Counted from the stretch's first letter, positions 1 to 12,512 are shown. The stretch is DNA of 64,000 bases from Cornus controversa (GCA_026545225.1 CM048846.1:89111270-89175269), one strand, 5' to 3'. The notes: generated by a model not told the origin, from the letters alone. Numbers and translations: made by a program.

Positions 1-959
1 GAATCGGACTTCTACTGGGTCAAAACTTGGGCCGAAAGTCAGCAGAAAAATCTACCTATTTAGGGCTGCGGGAAAACCCTAATTTTCTCCTAATTGGATT
101 AGGACTTTATCTCCTAATTGGATTAGGACTTTATGTATTCTCTTGGGGTATAAAGAGGTGAATTGGAGGCTGTTTTGAGGAGGAAAGAAGAGGAGGCCAG
201 GGCAGAGAAGACAGAGACAATCCGGGTTTTATTTATTCATTATGTCTTTTATTATTTTGTTATCTTCTTCTTCTACCATGTGTAACTAAACTCCTCAATT
301 AGGGTTAAGGAGGAAACCTCCATTAATGAAGTGAAGTTATTTTGTTCATTAATTGATTCCCATGTGTGTGATTTAATTGCTTATGATTTTTGCTTCTTGT
401 GATTAATTATTTTATAATTCTTTCACCATTTATATCATGTATATGTGGTAGTTAGAAAGTATTATAATTAATCTAAGCTTGGGTTTGTATTTCTTAAAAG
501 TGATAATCTTTGATCTTATGTTTTTCATTAAATTGGATACATAGGATGCTTAGAATTTTACACTAGTAAAGCGAAGGAAAATCTACCTTTTTAATATATT
601 TTTCATAGTGCTTTATTGTTAAATCTTGAGTAAGCAATAGATTGATTTCTTGATTGCTACTCCAAATTTGGGAATTAATAAATAAATATTAGAAGCTTCA
701 TGGATTTAATGGTGGTGGAATCCGAAACCTTAGTTATTTTCTCTATTTGATTTTAATAGTTTTCTTTTATTTGCATGTTAGTTTAATTTATCTCAAATCA
801 ACCAACTTGTGTTTAAACTAGATTAGTTTTAAATTAATTTGAATTTGTGTTAGTTTTTCCTCTCAAAGCATTCCCTTGGGTTCGACCTCGTTCTTGCCGA
901 ACTATACTTTAATAGATTCGTACACTTGCGAGTTATTTAACAATTTTAAAACAACATCA
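1..959 (+). mobile_element. LTR end of a retrotransposon nested in a gypsy element (partial)
   Basis: This stretch has no coding capacity and ends in CA at 958-959. The end closely resembles the 3' end of plant Ty3/gypsy LTRs, with a conserved run at 881-940 containing TTCGACCTCGTTCTTGCCG. The next base, 960, resumes a coding frame for a gypsy RNase H on the minus strand, so the LTR broke that element. The other end lies left of the window, so it cannot be told whether this is a solo LTR or the edge of a full element. The candidate target duplication (starting GGAGC at 960) cannot be verified. Confidence 0.5.
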
Positions 960-3900
960 GGAGCTTTTGATTCTTTATCGCATTTTGGCTCATACTCAAG
1001 TAAGAAATCTGCAATTGCCTATCCTTTTATTGTGGACTGAGTTTCATAGGTTATGTTGTATACGCCCAACTCAATTGCCCATTTGGTGACTCTTCCTGAC
1101 ATATCAGGCTTTTAAGAATTATTCTAATCAGGAATTTGGTCGAGACAATAATTAGGTGAGCCTCAAAATAGTGCTTAAGCTTCCTCTTTGCTTGGACCAA
1201 GGCCATCATGATTTTCTCCATCTTTGAGTACCTCTGTTCTACCTCAGTCATGGTCTTGCTTGAGTAGAACACTGGGTATTACTTCTTACCAAGTTTTCTG
1301 ATTAGAACTAAACTGGTGGTTATTCGAGATACTGCAAAGTATAAATACAAAGGTTCTCCTGCCTTAGGTGCTGAGAGTGTTGGCAATTGAATCAAATATT
1401 GCTTAAGTTTCGCTAAGGCTTTGTTCTGTTCAGCCCTTCATACCTCTTTTCCTTTTGTCTTGATGGCATCGAAGAAGGGCTTGCATTTATTAGAGAGTTG
1501 AAAGATGAGAGATGAAACTACTCCGAGCGGCGATACGCCTTGTCAAAATTTGCACGTCCCTGTGAGTTTTTGGCTTTTCATTCTGAAGAAGGGCTTTCAC
1601 CTAAACTAGGCTTGCCTCTATGCTTGTTTGGTTCACTGTGTCCCAGAATTTGTCTCGAAGAAACTCCGAATGACCACTTTGATAGGTTCAATTTCATGTT
1701 GTAGTTTCTCAAGGTGTCGAATACCTCCTGTAGGTTCCTCAGGTGACCTTATTTTTTGAGACTTTTCACCACCATGTCATCTATGTAGGCCTCAATTGTT
1801 TCGCCCACTAGATCTTTAAAGACCTTGTTGACCAATCGCTGGTAGGTTGCTCCAGCGTTCTTTAAGTCGAACGACATTACTTTGTAGCAATATATTTCCT
1901 TTTCAGTGATGGATGATGTTTTTTCCTGATCATCTGGGGTTCATCAGAATCTGATTATAACCAGAGTATGCATCAATGAATGTCAATCGCTCGTACCTAG
2001 TCGTAACATCGACCATTTAATCAATCTTGGGCAGAGGAAAATTGACTTTAAGGTAAGCCTTGTTCAGATTGGTGAATTTTATACAGGTCCGCCACTTGTC
2101 ATTCTTCTTTTGGACTACTACCACATTTGAAAGCCAGTCTGGAGACTAGACTTCCTTGATGAAACTTACTTGTAAAAGGCAATCTATCTCTGCTGCAATG
2201 ATCTAATTCTTTTCTAGAGTAAATCACCTTTGCTTTTGCTTCATAGGTGGGTAGCTCGGATTGATGTTGAGCACATGAATGATATTGATGGATCTATGTC
2301 AGGCATGTCTGTGTGATCCCATACAAAAATATCGACATTTTTTTTTATAATTATATTAATTGCGTTCTGTCTGTCTGGCATAAAGAGGTCCCCAGATTTG
2401 TGGGATCTTTGCAAGGAACGATATTTACTTCTTCGAGCGATTCCTCTATCAGCTTCTCTTTTTCTTGCTCTTGTGGAACGCCCTTTGGTAGAAAGTTTTG
2501 TAATTATCATTTGGTCTGCTATTCCTGCACTGCCTTTCCTTTTAGTGTAAGAGCATTACATTTCTTAGTAGCCACTTAATCTCCCAATATGTCGATTGTA
2601 TTCCTTCCGTTTTGCACTATACACCTCATTAATTGGTGGAGCGTTGAAAGGACTCCTTGCATCTTATGCATACAACATCTTCCCATTATCATGTTATATG
2701 AAGAGTTGAAATTAACAATGATGAAGGTTTCGGTCAAAGTTCTTGCTGTTGCCGTTACTAGGAGCTCCACCGCCCCTACTGGGGTTACTTGCTTGCCATC
2801 AAACCCTATCAGCGACTCAACAGTAAGCTTGACACGCTCCAATTCTAGGCCCATTTATTAGAAGGCCGATAATGTTAGAACGTTGGCACTGCTCCCTGTA
2901 TCCACCAATACTCTCTTTACTTCACAGTTGAAGATAATGAGGCTGATTACGAGCGGGTCCTCGTGTAGCATTTGGATTCTGCTCATATCCTCATCCATGA
3001 AGATGATCAGCATGTTAGCCGAACGGTTATATATTGAGTGGACTTCTCCGATCCTCTAGAATTTTTGGGCATTCCCGAGGTGTGACTGCCTTTCAAACTC
3101 GCTTTCTCGATCCGAGACTGGTTGACCATGCATAGCATTAATAACAAGAACAGGAGCAAGGCTCTGCTATTTATTCGCCTTTTGTTGAGATTGGTCGAAG
3201 GGTTTGGCTTGTTCTTTCTGAGTGACATACTCTGATAGTCCACCTTTAACGATTAGAGCCTCCACTTGTTTCCTCAAGCTTCTGCACTCATTGGTGGTGT
3301 GCCTCAACTCACTATGGAAAGAACAATATTTGTTTATTCTCCCTTTGTTCTGGAGGTTATTTGATGGTTAGAGGTGATCGAAAGATTCCTTTTCTCTTTT
3401 TTTCATAGTAAAGCTTGGCCAGAGACACTTTTAGAGGGGTGATCTTCTCTTCAACTTTTTGTTTTTTTGTGGTCTCCGATGCAGACAAAGGAATAACCTA
3501 AAGTGGTTTTGCTTTAGCAACCTAGGTCTTTGTTTGATGTGCCACAGTGATCAAAGTCGATTGCTGGCTTCTGATCGTCTTATCCTCTTTTATCCTTAGA
3601 AGATACTTCTGATCTCGGAAGTTCACGTCACCCATATTTCTTGGGGTGCTTTTACTAGGGATCGGTGGAAGCCTTCTTTTGGAGAGACTATTATCTTGAA
3701 AACTTCCACTGCCGCGGTTTGATCGCACTGATTTATTATTGACATTTCCAAGTTGAAATGAGTTAGGAAAGATTTTAATGTCTCCCTTTTAGTTTGCTTC
3801 ATCGTAAATAGCGAGGAGATCGTCCTTTTTCACTCTTGGTTTCCCACGTATTGGGCTATGAATAGTTCGCACAATCTGTCAAAGTTCGAGATCGAACAAG

Positions 3901-5050
3901 GCGGTTGCTGTTTGAACCAGAGTAACACTAGTCCAGCCAAATTGGACAGGAAGATTTTGCATATGAGCACGTCGTTTTCGACATCCAATGTCATATTTTG
4001 TTGATATTGGTAGACGTGCTCCACCGGACCTGTCTTTCTATCGAAGGTAACGAACGTAGGCAGGGCGAACCTCCTTGGCCTTTCGGTTCTGATTATATTC
4101 TCCGTAAAGGGAGATTCGGCTAGCCTAGTGGTAGCGAGCGCTCGATTGGCTAGATAGCAAATCTGGTCATCCTTTAGTTCATCGATCTCTCGTTACATCT
4201 GAGCCATCCACTTTGGGTAGAACTGCGCAGGGTCGACCTGATCTTCGTTGGGTTAGCCGAGATGGAGGTTTCCGTCAGCGGGCTGGTTGTGATGTGAACA
4301 CTCAACGAGTGGTTACTCAATCCAGCCATTTCATTCCGTTGTCGTCCAGGGTTTCTCACGCTTTCGGCGAACTCTACCCTTACCTAGAGATCAGCAATCT
4401 GTTGATGCAGAGTTTCATTCTGCTGGATTAATTGTTGAACGTTTGGGCGTGCCAGAGGATCCTAAACTTTCGGTTGCACCAGAGGATTTTGGATGTTTCG
4501 CTGTATAGGCGATACCCTCATTTAATTCCTAGGGGGTCTACCCAGATCTGCCACGTTGTAAGTATTTATTCTTGTGTCCACCGTAAGTTCTTCAAGTTTT
4601 GGATTGGAAAATGATCAATCGCTTCCCACAGACAATGCCAAAGTATAGGTACAAAAAATTGCTTAACTAATTGTTGCTAATTAATTTGAGGCACACACCT
4701 GATATAACTCAAAAACACAATATTTTCAGAGACCAATTCAAGAAGGGATTCAAGGATCCCTTTCATTCATATGTCTTGAATATTTATAAAAGTTGGAATT
4801 TGAGTCTTTCTTGGGCTACAATTCCCTTATTTACAGCTATCTTTACTCTTAATAATTTGAATTCCTTTCTGAGTTTGGACTCCTATTTGGATTGGGTTGT
4901 TTTAGCCTTTAAATGGGCGACTAGGCCCTTTTTCTTTTCTCGAATCAATCCTTTGGATTTTCTACTAATATTTGGGCTCAAATCGACTTGGGCTTGATCA
5001 ATTTTCGTACCAGTTCAGCCCATTGGGCTAAGTGAGATTTTACCACTACA
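960..5050 (-). mobile_element. Decayed Ty3/gypsy LTR retrotransposon (gag to RNase H, integrase not seen)
   Basis: Read on the minus strand, degraded gag-pol domains occur in order. A gag core lies around 4024-3830 with the typical W-F-x(n)-F pattern. A retropepsin-like end lies at 2854-2576 (YNMIMGR motif). Reverse transcriptase lies around 2100-1700, with LKNAGATYQRLVN and the catalytic YIDD box. RNase H lies at 1500-961 (TRYSKMEK-like motif). Many stops and frameshifts make it inactive. The leader at about 4620-4640 resembles the canonical gypsy GGCGCCGTCTGTGGGAA segment with substitutions. A roughly 410 bp LTR probably spans 4640-5050, its outer end reading TGTAGTGGTAAAATC on the minus strand. 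Integrase and the other LTR are absent because another LTR interrupts the element at 959/960. The domain style suggests the Tat-like branch, which is inference. Confidence 0.75.
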
Positions 5051-5066
5051 ATTATTAATGTTATTT

Positions 5067-5069
<3 letters not shown>

Positions 5070-5111
<42 letters not shown>
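5070..5111. repeat. (TA)n microsatellite
   Basis: Uninterrupted TA dinucleotides immediately outside the presumed gypsy LTR end. Confidence 0.9.
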
Positions 5112-5116
<5 letters not shown>

Positions 5117-5285
5117 TAGTCTTAAATTTACATAAAATTATCTTTAATTTTTGAAATTACATATTTGTAAATCAATATAAATATAAGAAAGTGAAAAAAA
5201 TTAAAATAATTCATTAATTGTACATGAATACACCTCATCAAAAGAATTGTGAAACTTTTTGGACTTGTTTTAATATTTATTTTTA

Positions 5286-6535
5286 GAGAAAATTACACTT
5301 AAATAAAGTTATGACCTAAATTACAAATTGATCTATTTTAAAAGTTTATTTTTCACTTTAGTAGAATTAAGCAAAATAATTTCATATGCATTGAAAATTA
5401 TTATTCAGGTCCAAAATACCCTTCAATCTCTTAATCAAAAATATCAAATTATCTTTCTTAAATCAAATAATTCCTTCACTCAAAAAATTAAGAAAATATT
5501 TGAAACATTGTTTGGTTTTTGAAAAATTGCAGAATATAAAAGTAATTTAGTAAAAGTGAACAAACTTATAAAATAAAACAAAATATACGTTGTACAAGGA
5601 CTTGTGTGCATGCTATTATGTCGTAAAGTAGTTAAAATTAGACTGTCTGATATGGCCCTGAATGACAGTTAACTTCTTTCTCTCTTAGATTAATATAAAT
5701 GGATACACTCGTGGTATCACAACACATCAACTATATTTGAATGGGAATGAAGTAAAATTTTCATATGTGTTTGGCTAACTTTTTGGTCTAGTATGCCTAA
5801 AAAAATATGACCATCAGGAAGAGATATTATATTAAAACATGAGGCACAAAAATAAGAAAAATTCAAATTTCACAAGTAAACTCTTATAAATTTCAAGTAT
5901 GCCTACAAATGCAAACAAAATTTGAGCTTTATCAATAAATGAGTTATGAGTCATTCTACATAGAAAATGTCTGTTCACTAAATAAAATTAAGAACATAAT
6001 TAAACAAGCAAATATAAATTAGATAGTTGATAATGATAATTTAAAAAAGTGATTAGTGAAACCTTTCATCACTATTAAAAAGCCTCAAAATTAAGAACCA
6101 TTGACACATCAATTTGCCATACAATTCAAAAATTAGTTCACTAATTAATTTTTTTTTTAAAAAGCAAAAAAAAAAAAAATAGTTCACTAAATTAAAATAA
6201 GAGACCATATTTTTGTGATGAGAGATGATCAACGACCAATAATTTATCCAGACAATTGTGTTTTGCAATGAATTTAATTTTTTTCGAGCAAAACAAAAAG
6301 ACAATGATTTGTTGAATTTTCTTTAGTCACGCTCAACGCTCCTTCAGTAGCGTAGGAACCAAACAGAGTTTAGTGTGAGATTGAATAAGAGATTGAAGGG
6401 CATTTTAGACTTGAATAATAATTTTCAATGCATATGTGATTATTTTGTTTAATTCAAGAAAAGTAAAAACTAAACTTTTAAAATATATCATTTTGTAATT
6501 TAGGTCTCTTAACTTTATTTAAGTGTAATTTTCTC
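5286..6535. mobile_element. Non-autonomous Mutator-like element with ~155 bp terminal inverted repeats
   Basis: The first ~150 bases (5286-5435) recur as the reverse complement at about 6380-6535, both ends opening GAGAAAATTACACTTAAAT. The flanks carry near-identical 9 bp direct repeats, TTATTTTTA (5277-5285) and TTATTTTTT (6536-6544). A GA-rich terminus, long inverted repeats and a 9 bp target duplication are the hallmarks of Mutator-superfamily elements. The 940 bp interior is AT-rich and encodes no transposase, so the copy is non-autonomous. The flanking target is T-rich, so chance contributes somewhat to the TSD match. Confidence 0.8.
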
Positions 6536-6899
6536 TTATTTTTTTTACAATTGATTGAATTTAAACAACTTGATAAATATTTTAAAAAATTGCTAATTTT
6601 GGTGGCAATTAAAATTAAATGTTTTTTCACTATTATTGTATATATAATGATACTAATTAAAAATTAGAGGCAAAGGGTATGGTGAATATTTTAATAAGAA
6701 AATAACTTTATGGTTTTCATAAGACTCATTTATCTTTGAAAAAAAAAATAGGACTAATTAATAAATTTTCCAATCTCTGGCCACAACACTACAATCCCAA
6801 AATATTAACATTTTTATTCCCAGAAATGATAAATTGGTAATATTTCAGGTGCTATAGTTATCCACAGTGTTCAATTACTACCTATCGTCAGGTTTTAAG

Positions 6900-7320
6900 A
6901 TTTTTGCAATTTGGTACCATATCTACAGCCCGGTTCCAGCGATGGCGGTAGATATTAAGTCCACCCGGTACGAGCATTTACTCCATCTTCTTGAGTCAGA
7001 CAGTAAGCGGCGTCGTACTGTACTTAATATCAGAACTGTCTCGTGGCATCACAGATATTACGACAACACATCAATGATGATGCGACACGGCTGTACAACC
7101 CATGTCGTAAGTATAGTGTACACCGGGTGCGTAGTAAGCATCACTTTAAAAATTCTTATTTGGCTCCAAAGTGGACCCCACGGTCCACGTCACATCGATT
7201 AACAGCTCGTTCCAATAACACTTCAGAGTCACGCGCCTCTCGATGCGTGGGGCACACACTGACACAGAGTCACGCGCCGGTTTTTGTACTAGTAGGACTG
7301 TAGTAGTAACTGGTGTAATA
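6900..7320. other. GC-richer unassigned segment (possible promoter or relic exon)
   Basis: Base composition rises clearly above the AT-rich surroundings. The segment contains a 7 bp-arm inverted repeat (GTGGACC-CCAC-GGTCCAC, about 7171-7188) and two copies of CAGAGTCACGCGCC (7224-7237 and 7265-7278). A 111-codon open frame at 6867-7202 has no recognisable domain. CT- and TA-microsatellites follow, a layout often seen in plant 5' leaders, but no gene follows in the next 3 kb. Function unknown. Confidence 0.35.
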
Positions 7321-7476
7321 GATTACACAATACACAAGTTTTATTGTCGATTGCGGGGTTTGTTTGGTTACTGATATAGTGTATCTGTCATCTTTTCGAC
7401 AACCTGCATGTTAGATTCTTTTTCTTTTGGTCGGGGAGAACAAAATGAAATTTCCCTTTCATTTCGTGGGTGAGAA

Positions 7477-7503
7477 CTCTCTCTCTCTCTCTCTCTCTCC
7501 CCC

Positions 7504-7540
<37 letters not shown>
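7477..7540. repeat. (CT)n then (TA)n microsatellites
   Basis: A CT run at about 7477-7500 is followed by a TA run at about 7507-7540. Confidence 0.9.
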
Positions 7541-7541
<1 letters not shown>

Positions 7542-8067
7542 CATTTTAGATCTATATGTTCATGGGGTTGGTATTGTGAAACCTTTTCAAAGCTTTATTG
7601 TTAACCGATTAAGTTATTATGAATGAAAGAGTCACTTCAACGCCCCCTGTGTGTGTATATATATGTATATATATATTTAGCATTCTAGATGTACATTCAT
7701 AAGGTTGGTATTGCGAAGCCTTTTCAAAGCTTTATTGTTAACTGATTAAGCTCTCTCTCTTAATTGCCATTTCTTTCTGATCACTAATTTGAAAGTTTGG
7801 AGAATAATGTGTACGTACATTCATAAGGTTGGTATTGTGAAGCATTTTCAAAGCTTTAATTCGTTAGTTGATTGAGTTATTGTGAATGAAAGAGTCACTT
7901 CAACACCTCTCTCTCTCTCTCTTTATTTATTTTTTTTGTGATCACTAATTTGAAAGTTTGGGGAATAATGTTTAAATTTTAGATGTATATTCACAAGGGA
8001 AGCATTTTCAAAGCTTTATTCGTTAGTTGATTAATAAGTTATTATGAATGAAGAGTCACTTCAAGGT
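7541..8067 (+). repeat. Four degenerate tandem repeats of ~100-160 bp
   Basis: Copies start near 7541, 7679, 7808 and 7970. Each contains CATTCATAAGGTTGGTATTG-like sequence, then TTTTCAAAGCTTTATT, then GTTAACTGATTAAG. Copies 1, 3 and 4 also end GAATGAAAGAGTCACTTCAA-like. Between copies 2/3 and 3/4 a second shared block occurs (GATCACTAATTTGAAAGTTT). The copies differ by substitutions and indels, so the array is old. No coding potential. The stretch 8068-8977 that follows is AT-rich with nothing recognised. Confidence 0.75.
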
Positions 8068-8977
8068 TGAGAGTTCACGAAAATCCATCACATGGGAAAA
8101 CAATATGTATAGATGATGATTTCTATGATTTTTAATAGAGCAATTTAAAATTCTCACCCAAAAAATAAGCTCTCATTTAATTCCTACCACTTTAAATAAA
8201 CTGTCATTAATATATATATTCTTGCTTTATTTTTTTTTTCCATCTAATTAATATTGTACACACCCACGAATCCATCAAGGGCTAAGTGGAGAATCTTTTT
8301 ATTTACATTGCGACGTATATTTTTTGTTAAAATCTTAAAAACGCTTACACTCATTTTTGATTCCATTGATTGTTTGGGGTCTTAAAAAAACGTAAAGTAC
8401 TTGAGTCTCTTTCTAGTTTTCTCACTTTTTACCCTCACACCCTTGGTAATGACTCTCTTTCTCTCTCTTTAATATCGATCACTATACATAGGGAATTTTA
8501 TGCTATGAATATTGTAAACAATCAATTGCACAATCTAATGAGAGATCAATGAAATGAGTCATAATTTGAATGTATATGTTGTAAAAGAGATATTTAGTAG
8601 CATAGATAATGAAGCTATCATAAGATGCTCTTAAAATATGAAAATTTGTTCAGAACAAATGTAAATGTACTCAATGAAAATATCAATTAATATATTTTTT
8701 TTCTTATACGAGTAATAATTTTTTTAAAAACTATATTGTTGTCATTCAAGGTCGCCCTCTCGTGTAATTTTCTAGCTCAGTCACTAATCTAACATGTTAT
8801 CAATAGTTAAAAGATTAAATCACAAACTTGTTATATATATTCTTAAAAGACCATAATTGAAAGACATTTTAATCAAAAAAATAATTTCATGAGATGAAGG
8901 GGTACGACTTATCATCTCACCATTTATCATGGATCTTACATGAGATTAGTAAATGTCCAAATTATGATTATCACATG

Positions 8978-9591
8978 TAAGGGTGCACATGGTACGATTT
9001 CTTACGGTTCTTAGTGGAACCGAAACCGTTTCCAACGGTTCCTTAATTTTGGAACTAGAATCAGAACCGTTGAGTTCGATTCTGTTTCGATTCTTTACAG
9101 TTCCAGTTCTTCAACGATTTTTTGTCAACTTATATTTTTTATTTTTTAAACATTGACATGATACACACTCATACTTGTGCACTCTTAGTTATAACAATAG
9201 ATTAGAAGATATTAATATTTATTTATATATCTTATAATATATAAATATATAGAACATTACAACTTATAAGCTAAATGTATTTATCTATATATTATATATT
9301 TTATACTTTATATATAAATAGAACACTATAATTTAAAATGTATTAGTATTTATTTATATATTATATATTTTATACTTTGTATATTATATATTTATATAGA
9401 ACACTAGAACTTAGAAGCTACTATTATTCATTTATATATTATATTTTTTTCTAACTGTTTCGGTTCCTTGACTTGGAACTAGAACCGTAGTTAACCGTTT
9501 CTAAAATTTGGAATCGGAATCGGAACTGTAGTAAATGGTTCAGTTCGGTTCAGGTACGGTTCCAATTTCACCAGTTCTTTGTGCATCCCTG
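8978..9591 (+). mobile_element. hAT-type MITE, copy 1
   Basis: The termini are TAAGGGTGCAC and GTGCATCCCTG, imperfect inverted repeats. Perfect 8 bp direct repeats ATCACATG flank it at 8970-8977 and 9592-9599, the target size of hAT transposons. The body holds repeated AACCG/GGTTC motifs at both ends and an AT-rich centre. It shares family and orientation with the element at 9738-10313 and has no coding capacity. Confidence 0.85.
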
Positions 9592-9737
9592 ATCACATGC
9601 ATGTGAATGTCCTAGGAAGTCACTTGACAATCCAATAAAATCTAGTGTGTTTTCTATAGAAAAATGATTGTCTTGTCGAAACCAAACTAACACACAAAAT
9701 ACAAAGACTGTTAACTCCACCATGTGTTAGTGGTGAG

Positions 9738-10313
9738 TAGGGGTGCATTCGGTTCTTGGTGGAACCAGAACCATTCCTAATGATTCATTAATTTTGGAAC
9801 TGGAACTGGAACTGTTGAGTACAGTTCAGTTCCAGTTCTTTGCGGTTCCGGTTCCCCAATAGTTCTTTGTCAACTTTTTTTGTTTGTTTGTAAACATTGG
9901 TAAGATATACTCTCATACTTGTGCACCCTAGTTATAACAATAGATTAGAAGTTATTAATATTTATTTATATATCTTATATTATATAAATACATCGAACAT
10001 TAAAACTTAGAATCTATTGGTATTTATCTATATCTTATATATTATATACTTTATATATAAATAGAACATTAGAATTTATAAGGTATTAGTATTTACTTAT
10101 TATATATATATATATATATATAGAACACTAAAAACTTAGAAATTATTATTATTCATTTATATATTATATTATATTATGCATATATATTTCTAACGGTTTC
10201 GGTTCCGGTTTCTTAACTTGGAACCGAAATCGGAACCGTAATGAACGGTTCGTTTCGATTCAGGAACGATTCCAATTTCGATTTCTGTTCCACCGATTCT
10301 TTGTACACACCTA
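9738..10313 (+). mobile_element. hAT-type MITE, copy 2
   Basis: This is homologous over its whole length to the element at 8978-9591. It begins TAGGGGTGCA and ends TACACACCTA. The flanks are GTGGTGAG (9730-9737) and GTGGTGGG (10314-10321), a 7/8 match consistent with a hAT target duplication. Only 146 bp separate the two copies, yet each has its own target site, so they inserted independently rather than by tandem duplication. Confidence 0.8.
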
Positions 10314-10540
10314 GTGGTGGGGCACCACTTGTTATGTGTCTTGGTCAATGGTTCAAATTTTACTTTCCTTATCATTACTTTTTCCTAAATAGGTAGGGAA
10401 GGGTATGGGCCCCCTAATTTCACTCAGCCCATTCTTTCATTATTTGGATTAGAGCATTTTAGTGCAATATATTGTTGAAGGATTTATATATTTAATTTAT
10501 AACATCTTTAATAACTTAATCTTTTAGAGTAAATAGTGAT

Positions 10541-10600
10541 TAACATGGTATTAGAGCCGAATGTCTTGAGTTTAAATCTCACCGCACCCTTAAATAATTA
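10541..10600 (+). other. tRNA/primer-site-like relic
   Basis: ACATGGTATTAGAGCC resembles the primer-binding site complementary to initiator Met tRNA. It is followed by GAGTTTAAATCTC, like a decayed pol III B box. No LTR or tRNA fold is apparent. It is probably a retroelement relic. The rest of 10314-11100 shows no gene. Confidence 0.3.
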
Positions 10601-11468
10601 AAATTGAAACATCTTTTGGACAAAAAGAATAACACATGTGAGGGGGTGTTTCATTAATACATAAGGGATGAAATTTATACTCTATTATTTCAAAAAATAC
10701 ACTCTAATATTTTCTTAAATTAAATAGAAAAAAGTGTCATTTTACAAAAACAACATACCTTTATTCAAATAGAGGATTGTGAATATCATCTTTGGCATCA
10801 CTAACATGCAGTTCAGATACTATAATCATGTAAACAAACAATACCAGAACAGTGTATACTATCTTGAGGTCTTATTTGATAGAGTTTTTATTTTAACTTT
10901 TAGGCAGAAGTTAAATGAGAAATCTGGTACACACCAGATTCTTGTAAACACATTTTTTAAATTTCAAAGTTTACATTCCTAAAATGACTTTTAAGTTTGG
11001 ATAATGGAAAATAGGGTGTGAGCGTGCGTTTGACGCGCTGAGATGGAGTGTGAACTAACTCGACAGCAGCCGACCAGACTCGGAGCTTTTCGCCAAAAAA
11101 ACCAAACTAACTGAAACCGTCGAAACCGAAAGGACCAAAACACCCCCCTCAAGCTCAGTCATCGAGGTCCCCCTCCTCTCTCTCTCTCTCCTCTCTGCAG
11201 AAATGTGTGCAGAAGTAACAAGAGTTTCTGAAACAATTTTCATTTGCATTCTGTACACGTCGGCTTTGAATCTTCAGAGCTGTCAATGGAGTGTTTATCA
11301 CCCCTACTCATTTATTACATTTACTACTTTGCCACTCACTCCCCGTGTCTCTTCGTCTATCTATCTCTATCTGTGCCACACTATATATCTCTATATCTAT
11401 CTATATCTACATATCTATCTATATCTACATCTATACACTCAATGCTCAACAACCCACACCACTGTTCT

Positions 11469-11487
11469 AGGGTTAGGGTTTTACCCT
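11469..11487 (+). promoter_or_regulatory. Telo-box-like motif in the STICHEL-like gene leader
   Basis: AGGGTTAGGGTTTTACCCT lies in the presumed 5' leader, downstream of a CT-rich tract (11170-11195). On the other strand it contains AAACCCTAACCCT, the plant telo-box found near transcription starts of housekeeping and growth-related genes. Activity here is inferred. Confidence 0.45.
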
Positions 11488-12441
11488 CCGTTTTTTTAGC
11501 TCTCATTTCAAACTTCCTCAACTTCGATGAAGAACTCGATTCTTCAATCTACAGCTACAGGTGTGTGTTCGTTTTTTCAAATTTGTCCTTTCGTAATTTT
11601 TGTTTTTTACTGTGTGTCTATAGTCTATACAGATTTTTTTATTTGATTAATTTGAATTGAAAGATTCTCTCTAGAAATTCTCTCTCTTTCTCTCTCTCTC
11701 TCTCTCCGTACTTACTCTCTCTCTCTCTAAACTTCCCTTTCCTTTGTGAGGGTATGTTTTGAGAACTGAGTAGAGTCTGAAATTGTTTTCCATGTTTGTT
11801 ATGATCTTGGTGTTTGCGTTTTCCTGGTGAATGAGACTGTTTGTTCCTCTTACAGGTAGAAGAAAGTGAGTTTCAACTTCTACATTGTTATTCTCTGATA
11901 AAAGGTACAAAATACCATATACATTGTATTCCAGTTTGTTTTTCTTGTGTCGTTTTGTTTTCCGTTTTCCACTTTTGGCGTGGTTTTGTCCCGGTGATGA
12001 GAAATCAGTGAAATATGTTTTTTCGAAAACTTATTTCTTTTGTTTAATAAAATTTGAACTGTGGAATTACATTGACATTCTTGCTTAATTTTTGCTTTAT
12101 GTTGAGTGATTGTTGAATTATTGGGTTTATTTCTCATTTGTTTTTCTTATGTCCTTTTGCTTCTTTTCTTCCTTTTTAAGATAGTTATTCTGAGGAGAAA
12201 TCATTAAAATCAAAATTTTTAATTATATTTTATATAATTTTTTTGTAAATTAAATTTCCATTTTTGCTTCATTTGTGATCTTTTTGGGTGATCGTTGAAT
12301 TATTGGGCCTATTTCCAATTATAATACTAGGATTCTGGGAAATAGAAGCTACAAGACACTGCTTTTTGGACATGGTGGAATGACTTTTTGAGTGCTTCTT
12401 TTGGTGATTTTGTTATTTGTGTTTACTCTTTCAGGTTGGAA

Positions 12442-12468
12442 ATGCGGTTACTTTTTATTGGTTCCTGA
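12442..12468 (+). other. Short upstream ORF (8 codons)
   Basis: An ATG at 12442, just after the presumed 3' splice site TCAG at 12431-12434, opens eight codons and stops at TGA 12466-12468. This is 44 bp before the main start. If the leader intron is spliced as inferred, ribosomes meet this uORF first, so it could dampen translation of the STICHEL-like protein. Confidence 0.4.
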
Positions 12469-12512
12469 AATATGACTTTCTGGTCTATATAAGTGCCTTA
12501 ATTTTGAAAGTG

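Noticed and set aside
10541..10600. Possible tRNA gene
   Set aside because: It has B-box-like and primer-site-like motifs but no cloverleaf or A box at the right distance.
11244..11660. 138-codon ORF upstream of the STICHEL-like gene
   Set aside because: It is built mostly from CT/TA-rich leader sequence and includes a splice donor. It is more likely untranslated leader and intron.
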